Shown here one piece after another: positions 25,265 through 38,219 of a stretch of 64,000 nucleotides of DNA. Both the position numbers and the translations under genes were made by a program. The notes under the pieces are model-generated. The model had not been told where the DNA came from, ran no database searches, and saw nothing but the letters and a program-made list of their open reading frames with translations. Numbering within the stretch: position 1 is the stretch's first letter; every line of letters starts with the position of its first letter. Source of the stretch: Microbacteriaceae bacterium (GTDB taxonomy: Bacteria; Actinomycetota; Actinomycetes; Actinomycetales; Microbacteriaceae); contig JACMPQ010000037.1 of the NCBI GenBank assembly GCA_014377425.1, positions 1 through 64,000 on the forward strand, written 5' to 3'.

Positions 25265-25879
25265 ATGTATTTGATCGGGTTGACCGGCGGAATTGCCTCG
25301 GGAAAGTCTGTCGTGGGCCGTCGGCTGGCCGAGCTGGGCGCGATACACATCGACGCGGATGTTTTGGCGCGCGAAGCCGTAGCGGTCGGCGGCGATGCAC
25401 TCAGCAAAATTCAACATTTATTCGGCGGTGTCGTGATTGCTTCCGATGGGAGCCTCGATCGGGCGGCCCTCGGGGCAATCGTTTTTGCCAATCCACAAAA
25501 ATTGGCCGCACTAAACGCAATTACCCATCCCGCGGTTCAGGAGCTCACTCGGATGAGAATCGCTGTCGCTACCGAAGCCGATCCGGAGGCGGTCGTGGTG
25601 TACGATGTGCCCCTGCTCATCGAATCTGGCCGCGTGCAGGATTATGATCTGGTCGTGGTGGCGATGGCTACAGAGCAGACGCGAATTGACCGAATGATGG
25701 AGTTACGAGGGATGACCGCGACAGATGCCGCGCGACGCATCGCCAACCAGACCACCGACGCCGACCGCCTAGCCATCGCGGATGTCGTGATCGATTCGAA
25801 TGGATCGCTTGAGGAGACGCTCGGACAGGTTGACGCCCTGTGGGCGCGGGTTTCGCGTTCCGCTGTCGGCAAACACTGA
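25265..25879 (+). CDS. coaE: Dephospho-CoA kinase
   Basis: Phosphorylates dephospho-CoA at the 3'-OH, the last step of coenzyme A synthesis, in the cytoplasm. The P-loop is GGIASGKS at residues 7-14; the CoA-binding region has VVYDVPLLIESG and the lid has ARRIANQTTDADRLAIADVVIDSNGS, all typical. Length 204 residues is normal for the single-domain form. No good ribosome site precedes ATG 25265, but the protein begins exactly as in the family. It lies between rpsA and uvrB, a common actinobacterial order. Confidence 0.95.
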   Translation: MYLIGLTGGIASGKSVVGRRLAELGAIHIDADVLAREAVAVGGDALSKIQHLFGGVVIASDGSLDRAALGAIVFANPQKLAALNAITHPAVQELTRMRIAVATEADPEAVVVYDVPLLIESGRVQDYDLVVVAMATEQTRIDRMMELRGMTATDAARRIANQTTDADRLAIADVVIDSNGSLEETLGQVDALWARVSRSAVGKH

Positions 25880-25913
25880 CCTTCCTGTCGGTGGTGCTCC
25901 CTAAGCTGAAACC

Positions 25914-27980
25914 ATGGAACCGACCCGCTCCGTGCGACCTTTTGAAGTCATCAGCGAATACGTACCTAGTGGGGATCAGCCGGCGGCGATTGCCGAATTA
26001 GCGGCGCGAATCAACGCCGGCGAGACGGATGTCGTGCTGCTGGGGGCTACCGGTACCGGCAAGTCCGCCACCACCGCCTGGCTGATCGAGCAGGTGCAGC
26101 GTCCAACGCTCGTGCTCGCCCACAACAAAACCCTCGCGGCACAGTTGGCCACCGAGTTTCGCGACCTCATGCCGAATAACGCGGTCGAGTATTTTGTGTC
26201 GTATTACGACTATTACCAGCCAGAGGCCTACGTTCCGCAAACCGATACCTTCATCGAGAAAGACAGCTCGATTAACGCCGAGGTCGAACGGTTGCGGCAC
26301 TCAACCACCAACTCATTGCTCAGCCGCCGAGACGTCATCGTGGTCTCGACCGTCTCCTGTATTTATGGTCTCGGTAGCTCCGAGCAGTACCTCGACGCCA
26401 TGATTGCGCTACAAATCGGCATGCGAATTAACCGGGATACCCTCATTCGCAAGTTCGTGTCGATGCAGTACCAGCGCAACGACGTGGACTTCTCCCGGGG
26501 TAACTTTCGGGTGCGCGGCGACACGATCGAAATCATCCCGATGTACGAAGAGCTAGCGATTCGCATCGAAATGTTCGGCGACGAAATCGAGGCGCTCTAC
26601 AGCCTGCATCCGCTCACCGGAGATGTGGTCAAGAAGCTCGACGCCGTGGCGGTGTTTCCCGGGTCGCACTACGTCGCCGGGCAGGACGCCATCAACAGTG
26701 CCATCATCACGATCAAGGAGGAACTCGCCGAGCGTCTCGGTCAGCTCGAGCGCGAGGGCAAGCTACTCGAGGCGCAACGACTGCGCATGCGCACCACGTT
26801 CGACCTGGAAATGATGGAGCAGATCGGCTTCTGCAGCGGCATCGAAAACTACTCCCGCCACATGGATCAGCGCGCGCCAGGCGAGGCGCCACACTGCCTG
26901 ATCGACTACTTCCCCGATGATTTTCTGGTTGTTATTGACGAATCCCATGTCACGGTGCCGCAAATTGGGGCGATGTATGAGGGGGATGCCTCGCGCAAGC
27001 GCACCCTGGTGGAGCACGGCTTTCGGCTGCCGAGCGCGCTGGATAACCGCCCGCTCAAGTTCAACGAATTTCTCGACCGGGTCGGTCAAAAGGTGTACCT
27101 TTCGGCCACGCCCGGCAAGTACGAAATGGGTATCACCGACTCGGTAGTGGAACAGATCATTCGGCCGACCGGGCTGATCGATCCGGAGATCGTGGTCAAA
27201 CCCTCCAAGGGTCAAATTGACGACCTGCTGGAGGAGATTCGCATCCGCACCGCGAAAGACGAACGCGTGTTGGTGACTACCCTGACCAAAAAAATGGCCG
27301 AGGAGCTCACCGATTACCTCGGCGAAGCCGGGGTGCGCGTGCGATACCTGCACTCCGACGTCGATACCCTGCGCCGGGTGGAGCTGCTGTCAGAGCTCCG
27401 GGCGGGCGTCTACGACGTGCTTATCGGCATCAACCTGCTGCGGGAGGGTCTCGACCTGCCGGAGGTGTCGCTGGTCGCCATTCTCGATGCCGATAAGGAG
27501 GGGTTTTTACGCTCGGCCACCTCGCTGATTCAAACCATCGGACGCGCCGCCCGCAACGTGTCCGGCGAGGTGCACATGTATGCCGACCGGCTCACCGACT
27601 CCATGAAGAAAGCGATCGAGGAAACCAACCGTCGCCGGGAGAAGCAGGTTGCCTACAACCTGGAACGTGGGGTCGACCCGCAGCCGCTGCGAAAGAAGAT
27701 CGCCGACATCACCGACATTCTGGCCCGCGAGGGGGCGGATACGCAGGCGCTGCTTGCCGGGCGGGATGGTCGCAAACGGACTCCGACGCCTAACCTCCGG
27801 CGGGCTGGGCTGGCTGCCGCCGGTGCGAACGATTTGGAAACGATAATCCGGGATCTCAATGACCAGATGCTTCAGGCCGCGGGGGAACTCAAGTTTGAAC
27901 TTGCCGCGCGACTGCGAGACGAAGTTTCTGAGCTCAAAAAGGAGCTTCGCCAGATGGAGGCCGCGGGTCACCTTGTTTAG
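25914..27980 (+). CDS. uvrB: Excinuclease ABC subunit B
   Basis: DNA-damage verification helicase of nucleotide excision repair; it receives damage from UvrA and recruits UvrC. The 688-residue length is normal. Visible are the Walker [11 protein letters not shown], the damage-probing beta-hairpin [12 protein letters not shown], the DEAD-type box VVIDESHVT, helicase motif [11 protein letters not shown] and a C-terminal UVR motif ([20 protein letters not shown]) that contacts UvrC. The gene precedes uvrA and uvrC in one direction. I saw no actinobacterial LexA box in the short upstream gap. Confidence 0.97.
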   Translation: MEPTRSVRPFEVISEYVPSGDQPAAIAELAARINAGETDVVLLGATGTGKSATTAWLIEQVQRPTLVLAHNKTLAAQLATEFRDLMPNNAVEYFVSYYDYYQPEAYVPQTDTFIEKDSSINAEVERLRHSTTNSLLSRRDVIVVSTVSCIYGLGSSEQYLDAMIALQIGMRINRDTLIRKFVSMQYQRNDVDFSRGNFRVRGDTIEIIPMYEELAIRIEMFGDEIEALYSLHPLTGDVVKKLDAVAVFPGSHYVAGQDAINSAIITIKEELAERLGQLEREGKLLEAQRLRMRTTFDLEMMEQIGFCSGIENYSRHMDQRAPGEAPHCLIDYFPDDFLVVIDESHVTVPQIGAMYEGDASRKRTLVEHGFRLPSALDNRPLKFNEFLDRVGQKVYLSATPGKYEMGITDSVVEQIIRPTGLIDPEIVVKPSKGQIDDLLEEIRIRTAKDERVLVTTLTKKMAEELTDYLGEAGVRVRYLHSDVDTLRRVELLSELRAGVYDVLIGINLLREGLDLPEVSLVAILDADKEGFLRSATSLIQTIGRAARNVSGEVHMYADRLTDSMKKAIEETNRRREKQVAYNLERGVDPQPLRKKIADITDILAREGADTQALLAGRDGRKRTPTPNLRRAGLAAAGANDLETIIRDLNDQMLQAAGELKFELAARLRDEVSELKKELRQMEAAGHLV

Positions 27981-28071
27981 CAAAGTTGCGCCTGAAAAGA
28001 TTCGTGGACAGTCGTTGGCTAAGTGCGATCACCGTCAATACTGCCTCGACAGCCTCCGTAGGATATAGAGA

Positions 28072-31000
28072 GTGTCTATTTCCAAAGTAGAGTCCGATTC
28101 CGTTCTGAGTGTGCGCGGGGCGCGGGTGCACAACCTGCGAAACGTTGATCTGGACATTCCCCGTGATTCGCTCGTGGTCTTCACCGGCCTCTCCGGTTCC
28201 GGCAAATCTTCCCTTGCCTTCGACACTATTTTTGCCGAGGGCCAGCGCCGCTACGTGGAGTCGCTGTCTGCCTACGCCCGTCAGTTTCTCGGGCAAGTGG
28301 ACCGACCGGATGTCGACTTCATCGAGGGTCTGAGCCCGGCGGTATCGATCGACCAGAAATCCACCAACCGCAACCCGCGTTCAACGGTGGGCACCATCAC
28401 CGAAATTTACGACTACATGCGCCTGCTCTGGGCGCGCATCGGCATCGCACACTGTGCGGTCTGCGGCGAAAAGATCGAACGCCAAAGCGTCCAGCAGATC
28501 GCCGACCAGCTGATGACCCTCACCCCCGGGACGCGCTATCAGGTAGTCAGCCCGGTGGTCTCCCAGAAAAAGGGCGAATTTGTCGATCTGTTTCGCGAGC
28601 TAGCCGCCGGCGGATACTCGCGGGCCATCGTCGACGGCGAGGCGATTCAGCTCAGCGACCCGCCCATACTCAAGAAGCAGCTCAAGCACGACATCGCGGT
28701 GGTTGTTGACCGCCTCGTCGCCGGTGACGACATCCTGACGCGCCTGACCGACTCCCTCGAGACTGCGCTGAGGCTCACTGATGGGCTCGTCACGGTGAAC
28801 TTTATTGATGAGACCGGGGATGCTGCTTGGCGAAACTTTTCCGAAAAGCTCTCCTGTCCCAACGGCCATCCGGTACAGCTCACCGAGGTCGAACCCCGCA
28901 CCTTTTCGTTCAACGCACCCTTCGGTGCCTGCCCGGAATGCTCCGGCCTCGGCACTCGGATGTCGGTCGATTCGGAGTTGCTTCTGGGCGACCCGGCGCT
29001 GAGTCTGGCCGAGGGCATTATTTTGCCGTGGACCCAGGCCGGTAAAGGGCTTTTCACCTATTTCCAACGTCTGTTGGAGGGTCTGGCCGATGAGCTGGAC
29101 TTCTCGCTGAAGACACCCTGGCAAGATCTTGACCCGGCGGTGCACAACGCGATTCTCCGCGGAAACGACTTCGAGGTGACGGTGGCGTGGAAGAACCGCT
29201 ACGGCCGTGAGATGAAATATTCCACCGGATTCGAGGGCGTGATGCCCTACATCGAGCGTAAGTTTCTTGAGGCGGAGACCGATTCTGCCCGCCAGCGCTA
29301 TTCCAGCTATTTGCGAGAAATTCCCTGCCCGGTGTGCAGTGGTCAGCGGCTGCGACCGGAAGTTTTGGCGGTCACAGTCAACGACCACAGCATCGCTGAC
29401 GTCACCGCGCTGAGCCTGATCAATGCCTACGGGTTTATGCAGGAGCTCCAGCTCACCGAGCGCGAGGCGAAGATCGGCGCGGCCGTGCTGCGCGAAATTC
29501 GGGCACGGCTCGAATTCCTCATTGAGGTGGGGCTCAGCTATCTCGACCTTTCCCGCGCGGCGGCAACTCTCAGCGGTGGGGAGGCGCAGCGCATCCGGCT
29601 CGCTACCCAAATTGGCTCCGGGCTCACCGGCGTGCTCTATGTGCTGGACGAACCGAGCATCGGCCTGCATCAACGGGATAACCGACGGCTGATCGAGACA
29701 CTCGTGAAGCTCAAGAACCTCGGTAACACGCTCATCGTGGTCGAACACGATGAAGACACCATTCGCACCGCCGACTGGATCGTCGACATCGGCCCCGGCG
29801 CCGGCGAGCACGGGGGAGAGGTGGTGCACTCGGGATCCTACGAGGCGCTACTCGCCAATACGGGCTCGATGACCGGCGATTACCTCTCCGGTCGTCGCTC
29901 GATCGCGACCCCCGCCGTCCGGCGGCCCATCGACCCCGAGCGCATCCTCACTGTCGAGGGCGCCCGTGCCAACAACCTGCAGAACGTGACCGTGCAGTTT
30001 CCGCTCGGAACCCTCGTCGCGGTCACCGGGGTAAGTGGCTCGGGCAAGTCGTCGCTCGTCAACGACATCCTCTACAAGGTGCTCGCGAATGAGCTCAACG
30101 GTGCTCGGCAAATTCCGGGAAAGCACACCCGCGTCACCGGGCTTGGCAACCTCGACAAGGTGGTGCACGTAGACCAGGCGCCGATCGGCCGCACCCCGCG
30201 CTCCAATCCGGCTACCTACACCGGCGTCTTCGACCGCATTCGTACCCTATTTTCGGAGACCAATGAGGCGAAGGTGCGCGGCTACCTGCCCGGTCGCTTC
30301 AGCTTCAATGTGAAGGGCGGTCGCTGCGAGAACTGTTCCGGCGACGGCACGATCAAGATCGAAATGAACTTCTTGCCGGATGTCTACGTGGTCTGCGAGG
30401 TCTGTAACGGTGCGCGCTACAACCGCGACACCCTCGCCGTGCGCTTCAAAGGCAAGAGCATCGCTGAGGTACTCGACATGCCGATTAGCGAGGCTGCGGA
30501 GTTCTTCGAGGCGATCGGTGCCATCAGCCGATTCCTCACGACGCTCGTAGAGGTCGGGCTCGGCTATGTGCGACTCGGCCAGAGTGCCACCACGCTGTCG
30601 GGTGGGGAGGCGCAACGGGTAAAGCTTGCCACCGAGTTGCAGAAGCGGTCCAACGGGCGCAGCATTTATGTGCTCGTCGAGCCCACCACCGGACTGCACT
30701 TCGAGGATGTGCGCAAGCTGCTGCTCGTACTCAACAGCCTGGTCGACAAGGGCAACACCGTGATCGTCATCGAGCACAACCTCGACGTGATCAAATCCTC
30801 CGACTGGCTGATCGACATCGGTCCGGAGGGTGGAGCCGGTGGCGGCAAGATCATCGCCGTTGGCACCCCAGAAGACCTCGTGAAGGTGAAAAAGAGTCAC
30901 ACTGGGCAGTATCTCGGCGAGGTTCTGGCGGCATCCCCACCGGCGCACGTGGGCACGTTGAACAAGACGCTCGCAATGGGAGTGGCCGGCACCGTGCCCG

Positions 31001-31185
31001 CAACGAAAACTGCGCCAAGCAAGCAACTCGCGGCCAAAAAACCCGCCGCTAGAACGTCCGTAGCCAAGCAGTCCGCAGCCAAGCAGTCCGCAGCCAAGCA
31101 ATCCGCCCAGAAGCAATCCGCCCAGAAGCAATCCGCCCAGAAGCCGTCCACCAAGACGCCCGCGGTGCGCGCGATCGCCAGCTGA
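28072..31185 (+). CDS. uvrA: Excinuclease ABC subunit A, with altered second Walker B
   Basis: Damage-recognition ATPase of nucleotide excision repair. It has two ABC ATPase halves: Walker [10 protein letters not shown] near residue 38 and GVSGSGKSS near residue 652. The zinc-binding cysteines ([15 protein letters not shown]...CEVCNGARY) and both signature motifs ([22 protein letters not shown]) are present. The first Walker B is normal ([11 protein letters not shown]). The second reads [12 protein letters not shown]: residue 869 is encoded by GTC where the family has Asp (GAC), while the catalytic Glu 870 remains. The C-terminus carries an extra Lys/Gln/Ser/Ala-rich tail from a 15-bp repeat. 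The GTG start has AGGA 8 bases upstream. It may be a partly impaired ATPase, a real variant or a sequence error. Confidence 0.95.
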   Translation: MSISKVESDSVLSVRGARVHNLRNVDLDIPRDSLVVFTGLSGSGKSSLAFDTIFAEGQRRYVESLSAYARQFLGQVDRPDVDFIEGLSPAVSIDQKSTNRNPRSTVGTITEIYDYMRLLWARIGIAHCAVCGEKIERQSVQQIADQLMTLTPGTRYQVVSPVVSQKKGEFVDLFRELAAGGYSRAIVDGEAIQLSDPPILKKQLKHDIAVVVDRLVAGDDILTRLTDSLETALRLTDGLVTVNFIDETGDAAWRNFSEKLSCPNGHPVQLTEVEPRTFSFNAPFGACPECSGLGTRMSVDSELLLGDPALSLAEGIILPWTQAGKGLFTYFQRLLEGLADELDFSLKTPWQDLDPAVHNAILRGNDFEVTVAWKNRYGREMKYSTGFEGVMPYIERKFLEAETDSARQRYSSYLREIPCPVCSGQRLRPEVLAVTVNDHSIADVTALSLINAYGFMQELQLTEREAKIGAAVLREIRARLEFLIEVGLSYLDLSRAAATLSGGEAQRIRLATQIGSGLTGVLYVLDEPSIGLHQRDNRRLIETLVKLKNLGNTLIVVEHDEDTIRTADWIVDIGPGAGEHGGEVVHSGSYEALLANTGSMTGDYLSGRRSIATPAVRRPIDPERILTVEGARANNLQNVTVQFPLGTLVAVTGVSGSGKSSLVNDILYKVLANELNGARQIPGKHTRVTGLGNLDKVVHVDQAPIGRTPRSNPATYTGVFDRIRTLFSETNEAKVRGYLPGRFSFNVKGGRCENCSGDGTIKIEMNFLPDVYVVCEVCNGARYNRDTLAVRFKGKSIAEVLDMPISEAAEFFEAIGAISRFLTTLVEVGLGYVRLGQSATTLSGGEAQRVKLATELQKRSNGRSIYVLVEPTTGLHFEDVRKLLLVLNSLVDKGNTVIVIEHNLDVIKSSDWLIDIGPEGGAGGGKIIAVGTPEDLVKVKKSHTGQYLGEVLAASPPAHVGTLNKTLAMGVAGTVPATKTAPSKQLAAKKPAARTSVAKQSAAKQSAAKQSAQKQSAQKQSAQKPSTKTPAVRAIAS
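31057..31146 (+). repeat. 15-bp in-frame tandem repeat, 6 copies, in uvrA tail
   Basis: Six units run without a break: three of the TCCGCAGCCAAGCAG type and three of the TCCGCCCAGAAGCAA type. They encode [10 protein letters not shown] repeats. The two sub-types indicate local expansion after divergence. Confidence 0.92.
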
Positions 31186-31190
31186 CTCCG

Positions 31191-33065
31191 GTGGCGCAGA
31201 GCACCGTTCACTACCGGCCGAAATCTGGGGAGATTCCGACGCAGCCGGGCGTGTACCGGTTTCGGGATGTTGCCGGGCGGGTGCTCTACGTCGGCAAGGC
31301 CAACTCGCTGCGTGCGAGGCTTGCCAACTATTTCGCTCCGCTACCGAGCCTTCACGAGCGCACCCGCCGGATGGTGCTCAGCGCCGATTCGGTGGAGTGG
31401 ACGGTGGTCGGAACCGAATTCGAAGCGCTGCAGCTCGAATACACCTGGATCAAAGAGTTCGACCCTCCATTCAACGTGAAATTCCGCGACGACAAGACCT
31501 ATCCCTACCTCGCCATCACTCTCGGTGAGGATGTGCCGCGGGTGCTGGTAACCCGCAACCGCAACATCGCCGGTGCGCGTTATTTTGGCCCCTACACCAA
31601 GGTGTGGGCCATCCGGGAGACCGTCGACCAGATGCTCAAGGCGTTTCCGATGCGAAGCTGCACCGAATCCACCTACAAGCGAGCGCAGAACACCGGTCGA
31701 CCGTGCCTTCTCGGCGACATTGGCAAGTGTGTTGCCCCGTGTGTGCGCCGGGTCACCAAAGAGGAGCACAAATCGGTGGCGCTCGACTTCGCCTCCTTCA
31801 TGGGCGGCAACGACTCCCGCTACATCTTTGAGCTCACCGCGAAAATGAAGAAGGCCGCGGTGGCCCAGGAGTACGAATCCGCGGCCAAGTTTCGCGACCA
31901 GCTCGGGGCTCTTGAAGCCGCCCTATCGAAGAGCGCTGTGGTGCTCGCGGATGACATTGACACCGACATTTTCGGCATCGCCGAAGACGAGCTGGCCGCC
32001 GCCGTGCAGCAGTTCATCGTGCGCGGCGGACGTATCCGTGGCGTGCGCAGTTGGGTCGTCGACAAAGAAATCGATGTCGATCTTGCCGGGCTCGTCGACA
32101 CCGTGCTGCAAAACGCCTACGACGACGCGGTGCCGCCGCGCGAAATTATCGTGCCGGAGCTGCCAAGCAACGCCGCGGCTCTGGAACTGTTGCTCACCGG
32201 CATCCGGTCGCGCAGCGTTTCGAGCGGGGTCAAGGTGTCGCTGCGTACCGCTCAGCGTGGCGACAAGGCGGCGCTCGCTCAGACCGTCACTACCAACGCC
32301 AAAAATGCGCTCATGCTCTACAAAACCCGACGTTCCAGCGATTTCGTCTCCCGCTCCCAAGCGCTGGCCGACGTGCAGGAGGCGCTGTCGATGCCGGATG
32401 CGCCGCTGCGTATGGAGTGCTTCGACGTCTCGCACCTCAGCGGCACCAACATCGTCGCCTCGATGGTCGTCTTCGAAGACGGGCTGCCCAAGAAAGACCA
32501 GTACCGCCGCTTCAGCATCCCCACCTCCGCCGACGACACCGAGTCGATTTACCAGACGCTCTCGCGGCGGCTGGCGAACATTGATCAGGAGACCGCCCGC
32601 GTCGATGGTGCCGATCCGGCGGCCAAAAAATTTGCCTACCGCCCCAATCTGCTCATCGTTGACGGCGGACAACCTCAGGTGGCCGCCGCCGCCCGCGCCC
32701 TCGCCGATGCGGGGGTTGACGGCATCCGACTCTGTGGCATCGCGAAGCGGCTCGAAGAAATTTGGCTGCCCGACTCGGATTACCCCGTCATCTTGCCGCG
32801 CAACAGCGACGCCCTGTTTTTGTTTCAACGCATCCGCGATGAAGCCCACCGTTTTGCCATTAGCTACCAGCGGATCAAGCGCAAGAACGACATTGCGTCG
32901 GTGCTGGAAGAGGTGCCGGGCCTCGGACCTACTCGCATTCGCGAGTTGCTGCGGCATTTTGGTTCGGTTAAACAGTTGCGCCTCGCCGAGCCCGCCCTGA
33001 TTGCCGAGGTGAAGGGCATCGGACCGGCACTCGCCGAGGTGATCACCCGCACCCTGCACGTGTAG
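31191..33065 (+). CDS. uvrC: Excinuclease ABC subunit C
   Basis: Endonuclease that makes both incisions around damage held by UvrB. The 624-residue protein has the N-terminal GIY-YIG nuclease ([18 protein letters not shown]), a UVR motif near residue 215 ([19 protein letters not shown]), the UvrC RNase H-like nuclease with [24 protein letters not shown], and a C-terminal helix-hairpin-helix pair ([27 protein letters not shown]). Start GTG 31191 is 5 bases after uvrA. Large frames on the other strand and in +2 are shadows of the strong codon bias. Confidence 0.97.
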   Translation: MAQSTVHYRPKSGEIPTQPGVYRFRDVAGRVLYVGKANSLRARLANYFAPLPSLHERTRRMVLSADSVEWTVVGTEFEALQLEYTWIKEFDPPFNVKFRDDKTYPYLAITLGEDVPRVLVTRNRNIAGARYFGPYTKVWAIRETVDQMLKAFPMRSCTESTYKRAQNTGRPCLLGDIGKCVAPCVRRVTKEEHKSVALDFASFMGGNDSRYIFELTAKMKKAAVAQEYESAAKFRDQLGALEAALSKSAVVLADDIDTDIFGIAEDELAAAVQQFIVRGGRIRGVRSWVVDKEIDVDLAGLVDTVLQNAYDDAVPPREIIVPELPSNAAALELLLTGIRSRSVSSGVKVSLRTAQRGDKAALAQTVTTNAKNALMLYKTRRSSDFVSRSQALADVQEALSMPDAPLRMECFDVSHLSGTNIVASMVVFEDGLPKKDQYRRFSIPTSADDTESIYQTLSRRLANIDQETARVDGADPAAKKFAYRPNLLIVDGGQPQVAAAARALADAGVDGIRLCGIAKRLEEIWLPDSDYPVILPRNSDALFLFQRIRDEAHRFAISYQRIKRKNDIASVLEEVPGLGPTRIRELLRHFGSVKQLRLAEPALIAEVKGIGPALAEVITRTLHV

Positions 33066-33205
33066 CAATCGGTTTTGGTATGAAGTCCTCCTCATTTCGC
33101 TGCCCATCACCGTGCCGCCTAGGGTAAAGCCGCCCGTGACAAACTCGCCCGTCAGTAGGCTGGGCGGGAGACCACCGCAAGACAAGACGAGAGTGCACGC
33201 AACGG

Positions 33206-34075
33206 ATGATCGCGAACGACCACGAGGTGCTCATTGTCACCGGGATGTCCGGAGCGGGGCGTTCCACTGTGGGCAACTCGCTCGAAGATCTCGGTTGGTA
33301 CGTCGTTGATAACCTTCCGCCACAAATGCTTCGACCCTTGGTGGACCTCGCAGCGCATGCCGGCAGCAGCCTGCCCAACATTGCGGTCGTAGTCGATGTT
33401 CGCGGGGGCAAACTCTTCTCCGATCTGCACGCGATCGTGGAACAGTTGCGCACGGCCACCCGCATCAGGGTAATTTTTTTGGAGGCGACCGACGCCGTTT
33501 TGGTGCGTCGCTTCGAGCAGGTGCGGCGCCCGCATCCGCTCCAACGGTCGGGCACGATCCTCGACGGTATTACGGCGGAGCGCACCCGCATGTTCGAGAT
33601 GCGCGAATCGAGCGACCTCATCATCGACACCTCTGAGCTCAACGTTCATCAGTTGGCCACCCTCATCTCCGCGAGCTTCGCCGAAGAAAACGCGCCGGGA
33701 TTGCGTATCACCGTGCTGAGTTTCGGGTACAAATACGGGCTCCCGCCGGATGCGGATTTGGTGGCCGACATGCGGTTCATTCCGAACCCGTTCTGGATTC
33801 CCGAATTACGAGACCGCACCGGTCAAGATTCGGTAGTGCGAGAGTATGTGCTCGCTCAGGAAGGTGTCAGCGACTTTATAGCGAACTACCTGCTCGCCAT
33901 CACACCCGTGTTGAGCGGGTTTCAACGCGAGAACAAGAGACACGCTACGATCGCCATTGGGTGTACCGGGGGTAAGCACCGCTCGGTCGCCGTCGCCGAG
34001 GAATTCGCCGCACGTTTTCGCGAATTACCCGGAGTGGCCGTTAGCGTCAAACACCGCGACCTTGGTCGGGAGTGA
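33206..34075 (+). CDS. rapZ: RNase adapter / nucleotide-binding protein RapZ
   Basis: P-loop protein of the RapZ/YvcJ family, 289 residues. Walker A is GMSGAGRST (about residues 12-20); [10 protein letters not shown] and the C-terminal [16 protein letters not shown] are family signatures. In E. coli it controls glucosamine-6-phosphate synthase through a small RNA; in actinobacteria its partner is not settled, and it is kept beside whiA and uvrC. The start ATG has only a weak purine-rich upstream stretch. Confidence 0.95.
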   Translation: MIANDHEVLIVTGMSGAGRSTVGNSLEDLGWYVVDNLPPQMLRPLVDLAAHAGSSLPNIAVVVDVRGGKLFSDLHAIVEQLRTATRIRVIFLEATDAVLVRRFEQVRRPHPLQRSGTILDGITAERTRMFEMRESSDLIIDTSELNVHQLATLISASFAEENAPGLRITVLSFGYKYGLPPDADLVADMRFIPNPFWIPELRDRTGQDSVVREYVLAQEGVSDFIANYLLAITPVLSGFQRENKRHATIAIGCTGGKHRSVAVAEEFAARFRELPGVAVSVKHRDLGRE

Positions 34076-34136
34076 ATGCGCCGTAGCCCGGCATCCGTCG
34101 TACCTGACGGCCGTTAAAGCAAAGGAATCACCCCCA

Positions 34137-35117
34137 GTGGCACTAACCGCCGACGTCAAAGACGAACTCGCCAAGATCGAAGTCGCAAAGACGACCGTTC
34201 GCGCGGCCGAACTTGCCACCATTCTGCGCTTCTCTGGAGGCCTCCACCTCATCTCCGGACGTATTGCGGTTGAGTCGGAACTCGACAGCCCACGAATTGC
34301 GCGTCGTGTGCGCAAAGACCTCGTGGAGTTGTACGGCGTCAGAAGCGAACAGACAGTGATTGCGCCGTCCGGATTGCGGCGAACCAGCCATATTTTGGTG
34401 CGCGTGCTGGAGGGCGGCGAAACGCTCGCCCGCCAGACCGGACTCTTGGATGCCCGCCGCCGGCCCATCCGCGGACTCCCCAACCGGCTCACCACCGGAA
34501 ACCGAGAAGAGCTTGCCGCAGTGTGGCGGGGCGCTTTTCTGGCCCACGGTTCGCTCACCGATCCCGGTCGCTCTGCAGCGCTTGAGGTCACCTGTCCCGG
34601 CAACGAAGCGGCAATGGCACTCGTGGGTGCTGCCGGGCGCCTCGGGGTGGCTGCCAAGGCTCGAGAGGTGCGCGGGGTGCACCGTGTGGTCATCCGTGAC
34701 GGTGACGCAATTAGCGCGATGCTCGTGCAAATGGGAGCACACGCAACGGTGTTGCACTGGGAGGAGCTACGCCAGCGACGCGAGGTGCGCGCCAGCGCCA
34801 ATCGCCTGGTCAACTTCGACGACGCCAACCTGCGGCGTTCGGCGCAGGCCGCCGTCGCCGCCTGCGCTCGGGTCGAGCGGGCGCTGGAAATTCTTGACGG
34901 CGACGTACCCGAACACCTGCGCTACGCCGGGGAGTTGCGGTTGAGTTTCCGGGATTCGAGTCTCGACGAATTGGGCCACCACGCCACCCCGCCGATGACC
35001 AAAGATGCTGTTGCCGGCCGAATCCGGCGGCTGCTCGCCATGGCCGACAAGCGCGCGCTTGACCTCGGAATTGCGGGCACGGATGCCAACCTCCCGCCGG
35101 ACTACGACGAGTCCTAA
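34137..35117 (+). CDS. whiA: DNA-binding protein WhiA
   Basis: A 326-residue WhiA, with an N-terminal LAGLIDADG-like fold and a C-terminal helix-turn-helix ([22 protein letters not shown]). In streptomycetes it controls sporulation with WhiB; in other Gram-positives it affects division and chromosome segregation. GTG 34137 ([15 protein letters not shown]) is the conserved N-terminus and has AAAGGA upstream, so the track start at 33957 is too long. It follows rapZ, as in nearly all actinobacteria, and has no other visible role here. Confidence 0.96.
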   Translation: MALTADVKDELAKIEVAKTTVRAAELATILRFSGGLHLISGRIAVESELDSPRIARRVRKDLVELYGVRSEQTVIAPSGLRRTSHILVRVLEGGETLARQTGLLDARRRPIRGLPNRLTTGNREELAAVWRGAFLAHGSLTDPGRSAALEVTCPGNEAAMALVGAAGRLGVAAKAREVRGVHRVVIRDGDAISAMLVQMGAHATVLHWEELRQRREVRASANRLVNFDDANLRRSAQAAVAACARVERALEILDGDVPEHLRYAGELRLSFRDSSLDELGHHATPPMTKDAVAGRIRRLLAMADKRALDLGIAGTDANLPPDYDES

Positions 35118-35262
35118 GGGATCGAGGCGGCGAACCTTCGCCACCCTAACCAGACCATAAGTCGTTTGGGACACACGCACGATCGTGGTAACTAGACTGA
35201 AATTTCCCACCCGGCCGCGGCGCTGATCTATGCCCGCGTCCCACAAGCTAGGAGAGCTGCGA

Positions 35263-36997
<1,735 letters not shown>

Positions 36998-37001
36998 TCC
37001 G

Positions 37002-38219
37002 GTGACGCTTCGAACCATCGAATCGCTGGGCGAGCTAGCCGGCAAGCGGGTGATTGTGCGCTGCGACCTCAATGTGCCCCTGCGAGACGGTGAGATTACC
37101 GACGACGGGCGCATCCGTGCGTCCCTCGCGACCCTGAGCGCTCTCATTGGCGCCGGGGCACGCGTCGTAGTGATTTCCCACCTGGGGCGCCCGGACGGCT
37201 CGCCGAAGGCGATATACAGCCTCGCGCCGGTTGCCGCTCGCCTCGGGGACTTGCTGGGACATAGCGTTTCCTTTGCGAGTGACACCGTGGGGGAGTCAGC
37301 CACGGCAGTGGTAGCCGCCCTGGGTAATGGAGACATTGCCGTGCTGGAGAACCTGCGCTTTTCGCCGGGGGAGACCGCTAAGGACTCCGACGAGCGTCTC
37401 TCGTTTGCTACCGCCCTAGCAACCTTCGGCGACATCTTCGTCTCCGATGGTTTTGGGGTGGCGCATCGCAAACAGGCGAGCGTATTCGAATTGCCTACCC
37501 TGTTGCCGAGCGCGGCGGGTTCGCTCATTTCCACCGAACTTGCCGTTCTTGATCGGCTCACCGCGACCCCCGAGAGGCCCTACACGGTCGTTCTCGGAGG
37601 GTCGAAAGTTTCCGACAAGCTGGGCGTAATCGCGCACCTGCTGCCGCGAGTCGATTCGATTCTCATCGGCGGCGGAATGCTGTTCACCTTCCTGGCGGCT
37701 CAGGGTCACGCTGTCGGCGCCAGCCTGCTGGAAATCGATCAACTCGATACGGTCCGCGGATACCTCGCTGAGGCCGACCGCCTCGGGGTTACCATCGTGC
37801 TGCCCACCGATATTGTCGTAGCATCCGCATTTTCCCCGGATGCCGAGCACGAGATTCGTTCTGCAGACAGCATCGAGGGTGCCGCATTCGGGGCATCCGG
37901 AATAGGCCTCGACATCGGTCCGGAGACGGCCGCCGCGTTCGCCGCGGTGATCGCCGAATCCAAGACGGTGTTCTGGAATGGCCCGATGGGTGTTTTCGAA
38001 TTCGAGGCATTCGCCGCGGGCACCCGCACCGTGGCCGACGCGCTTTCCAAGATCACGGGGCTGTCGGTGGTGGGGGGAGGCGACTCTGCCGCGGCGGTGC
38101 GCGCACTCGGTTTTGCCGACGATCAGTTCGGCCATATTTCTACGGGCGGCGGTGCCAGCCTAGAGTTTCTCGAAGGTAAGCATCTCCCTGGACTGGAGGT
38201 TCTCGGATGGCAAGCATGA
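37002..38219 (+). CDS. pgk: Phosphoglycerate kinase
   Basis: Transfers phosphate from 1,3-bisphosphoglycerate to ADP. The 405-residue protein has RCDLNVPLRDGEITDDGRI at its N-terminus, VLGGSKVSDKLGVI, and the nucleotide-binding GGGDSAAAVRALG and STGGGASLEFLEGK. GTG 37002 is preferred to the track start at 36963, which lies inside gap. It overlaps tpiA by 13 bases. Confidence 0.97.
   Translation: MTLRTIESLGELAGKRVIVRCDLNVPLRDGEITDDGRIRASLATLSALIGAGARVVVISHLGRPDGSPKAIYSLAPVAARLGDLLGHSVSFASDTVGESATAVVAALGNGDIAVLENLRFSPGETAKDSDERLSFATALATFGDIFVSDGFGVAHRKQASVFELPTLLPSAAGSLISTELAVLDRLTATPERPYTVVLGGSKVSDKLGVIAHLLPRVDSILIGGGMLFTFLAAQGHAVGASLLEIDQLDTVRGYLAEADRLGVTIVLPTDIVVASAFSPDAEHEIRSADSIEGAAFGASGIGLDIGPETAAAFAAVIAESKTVFWNGPMGVFEFEAFAAGTRTVADALSKITGLSVVGGGDSAAAVRALGFADDQFGHISTGGGASLEFLEGKHLPGLEVLGWQA

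Noticed and set aside
25880-28071. SOS (LexA) boxes ahead of uvrB or uvrA
   Set aside because: No GAAC-N4-GTTC type site seen in either upstream gap.
28600-29829. 409-residue antisense frame over uvrA
   Set aside because: No domain or ribosome site; produced by codon bias of uvrA.
31912-33185. Long frames overlapping uvrC on both strands (362 and 420 residues)
   Set aside because: Arg/Ser-rich or Gly-rich shadows of a GC-rich gene with a clear product.
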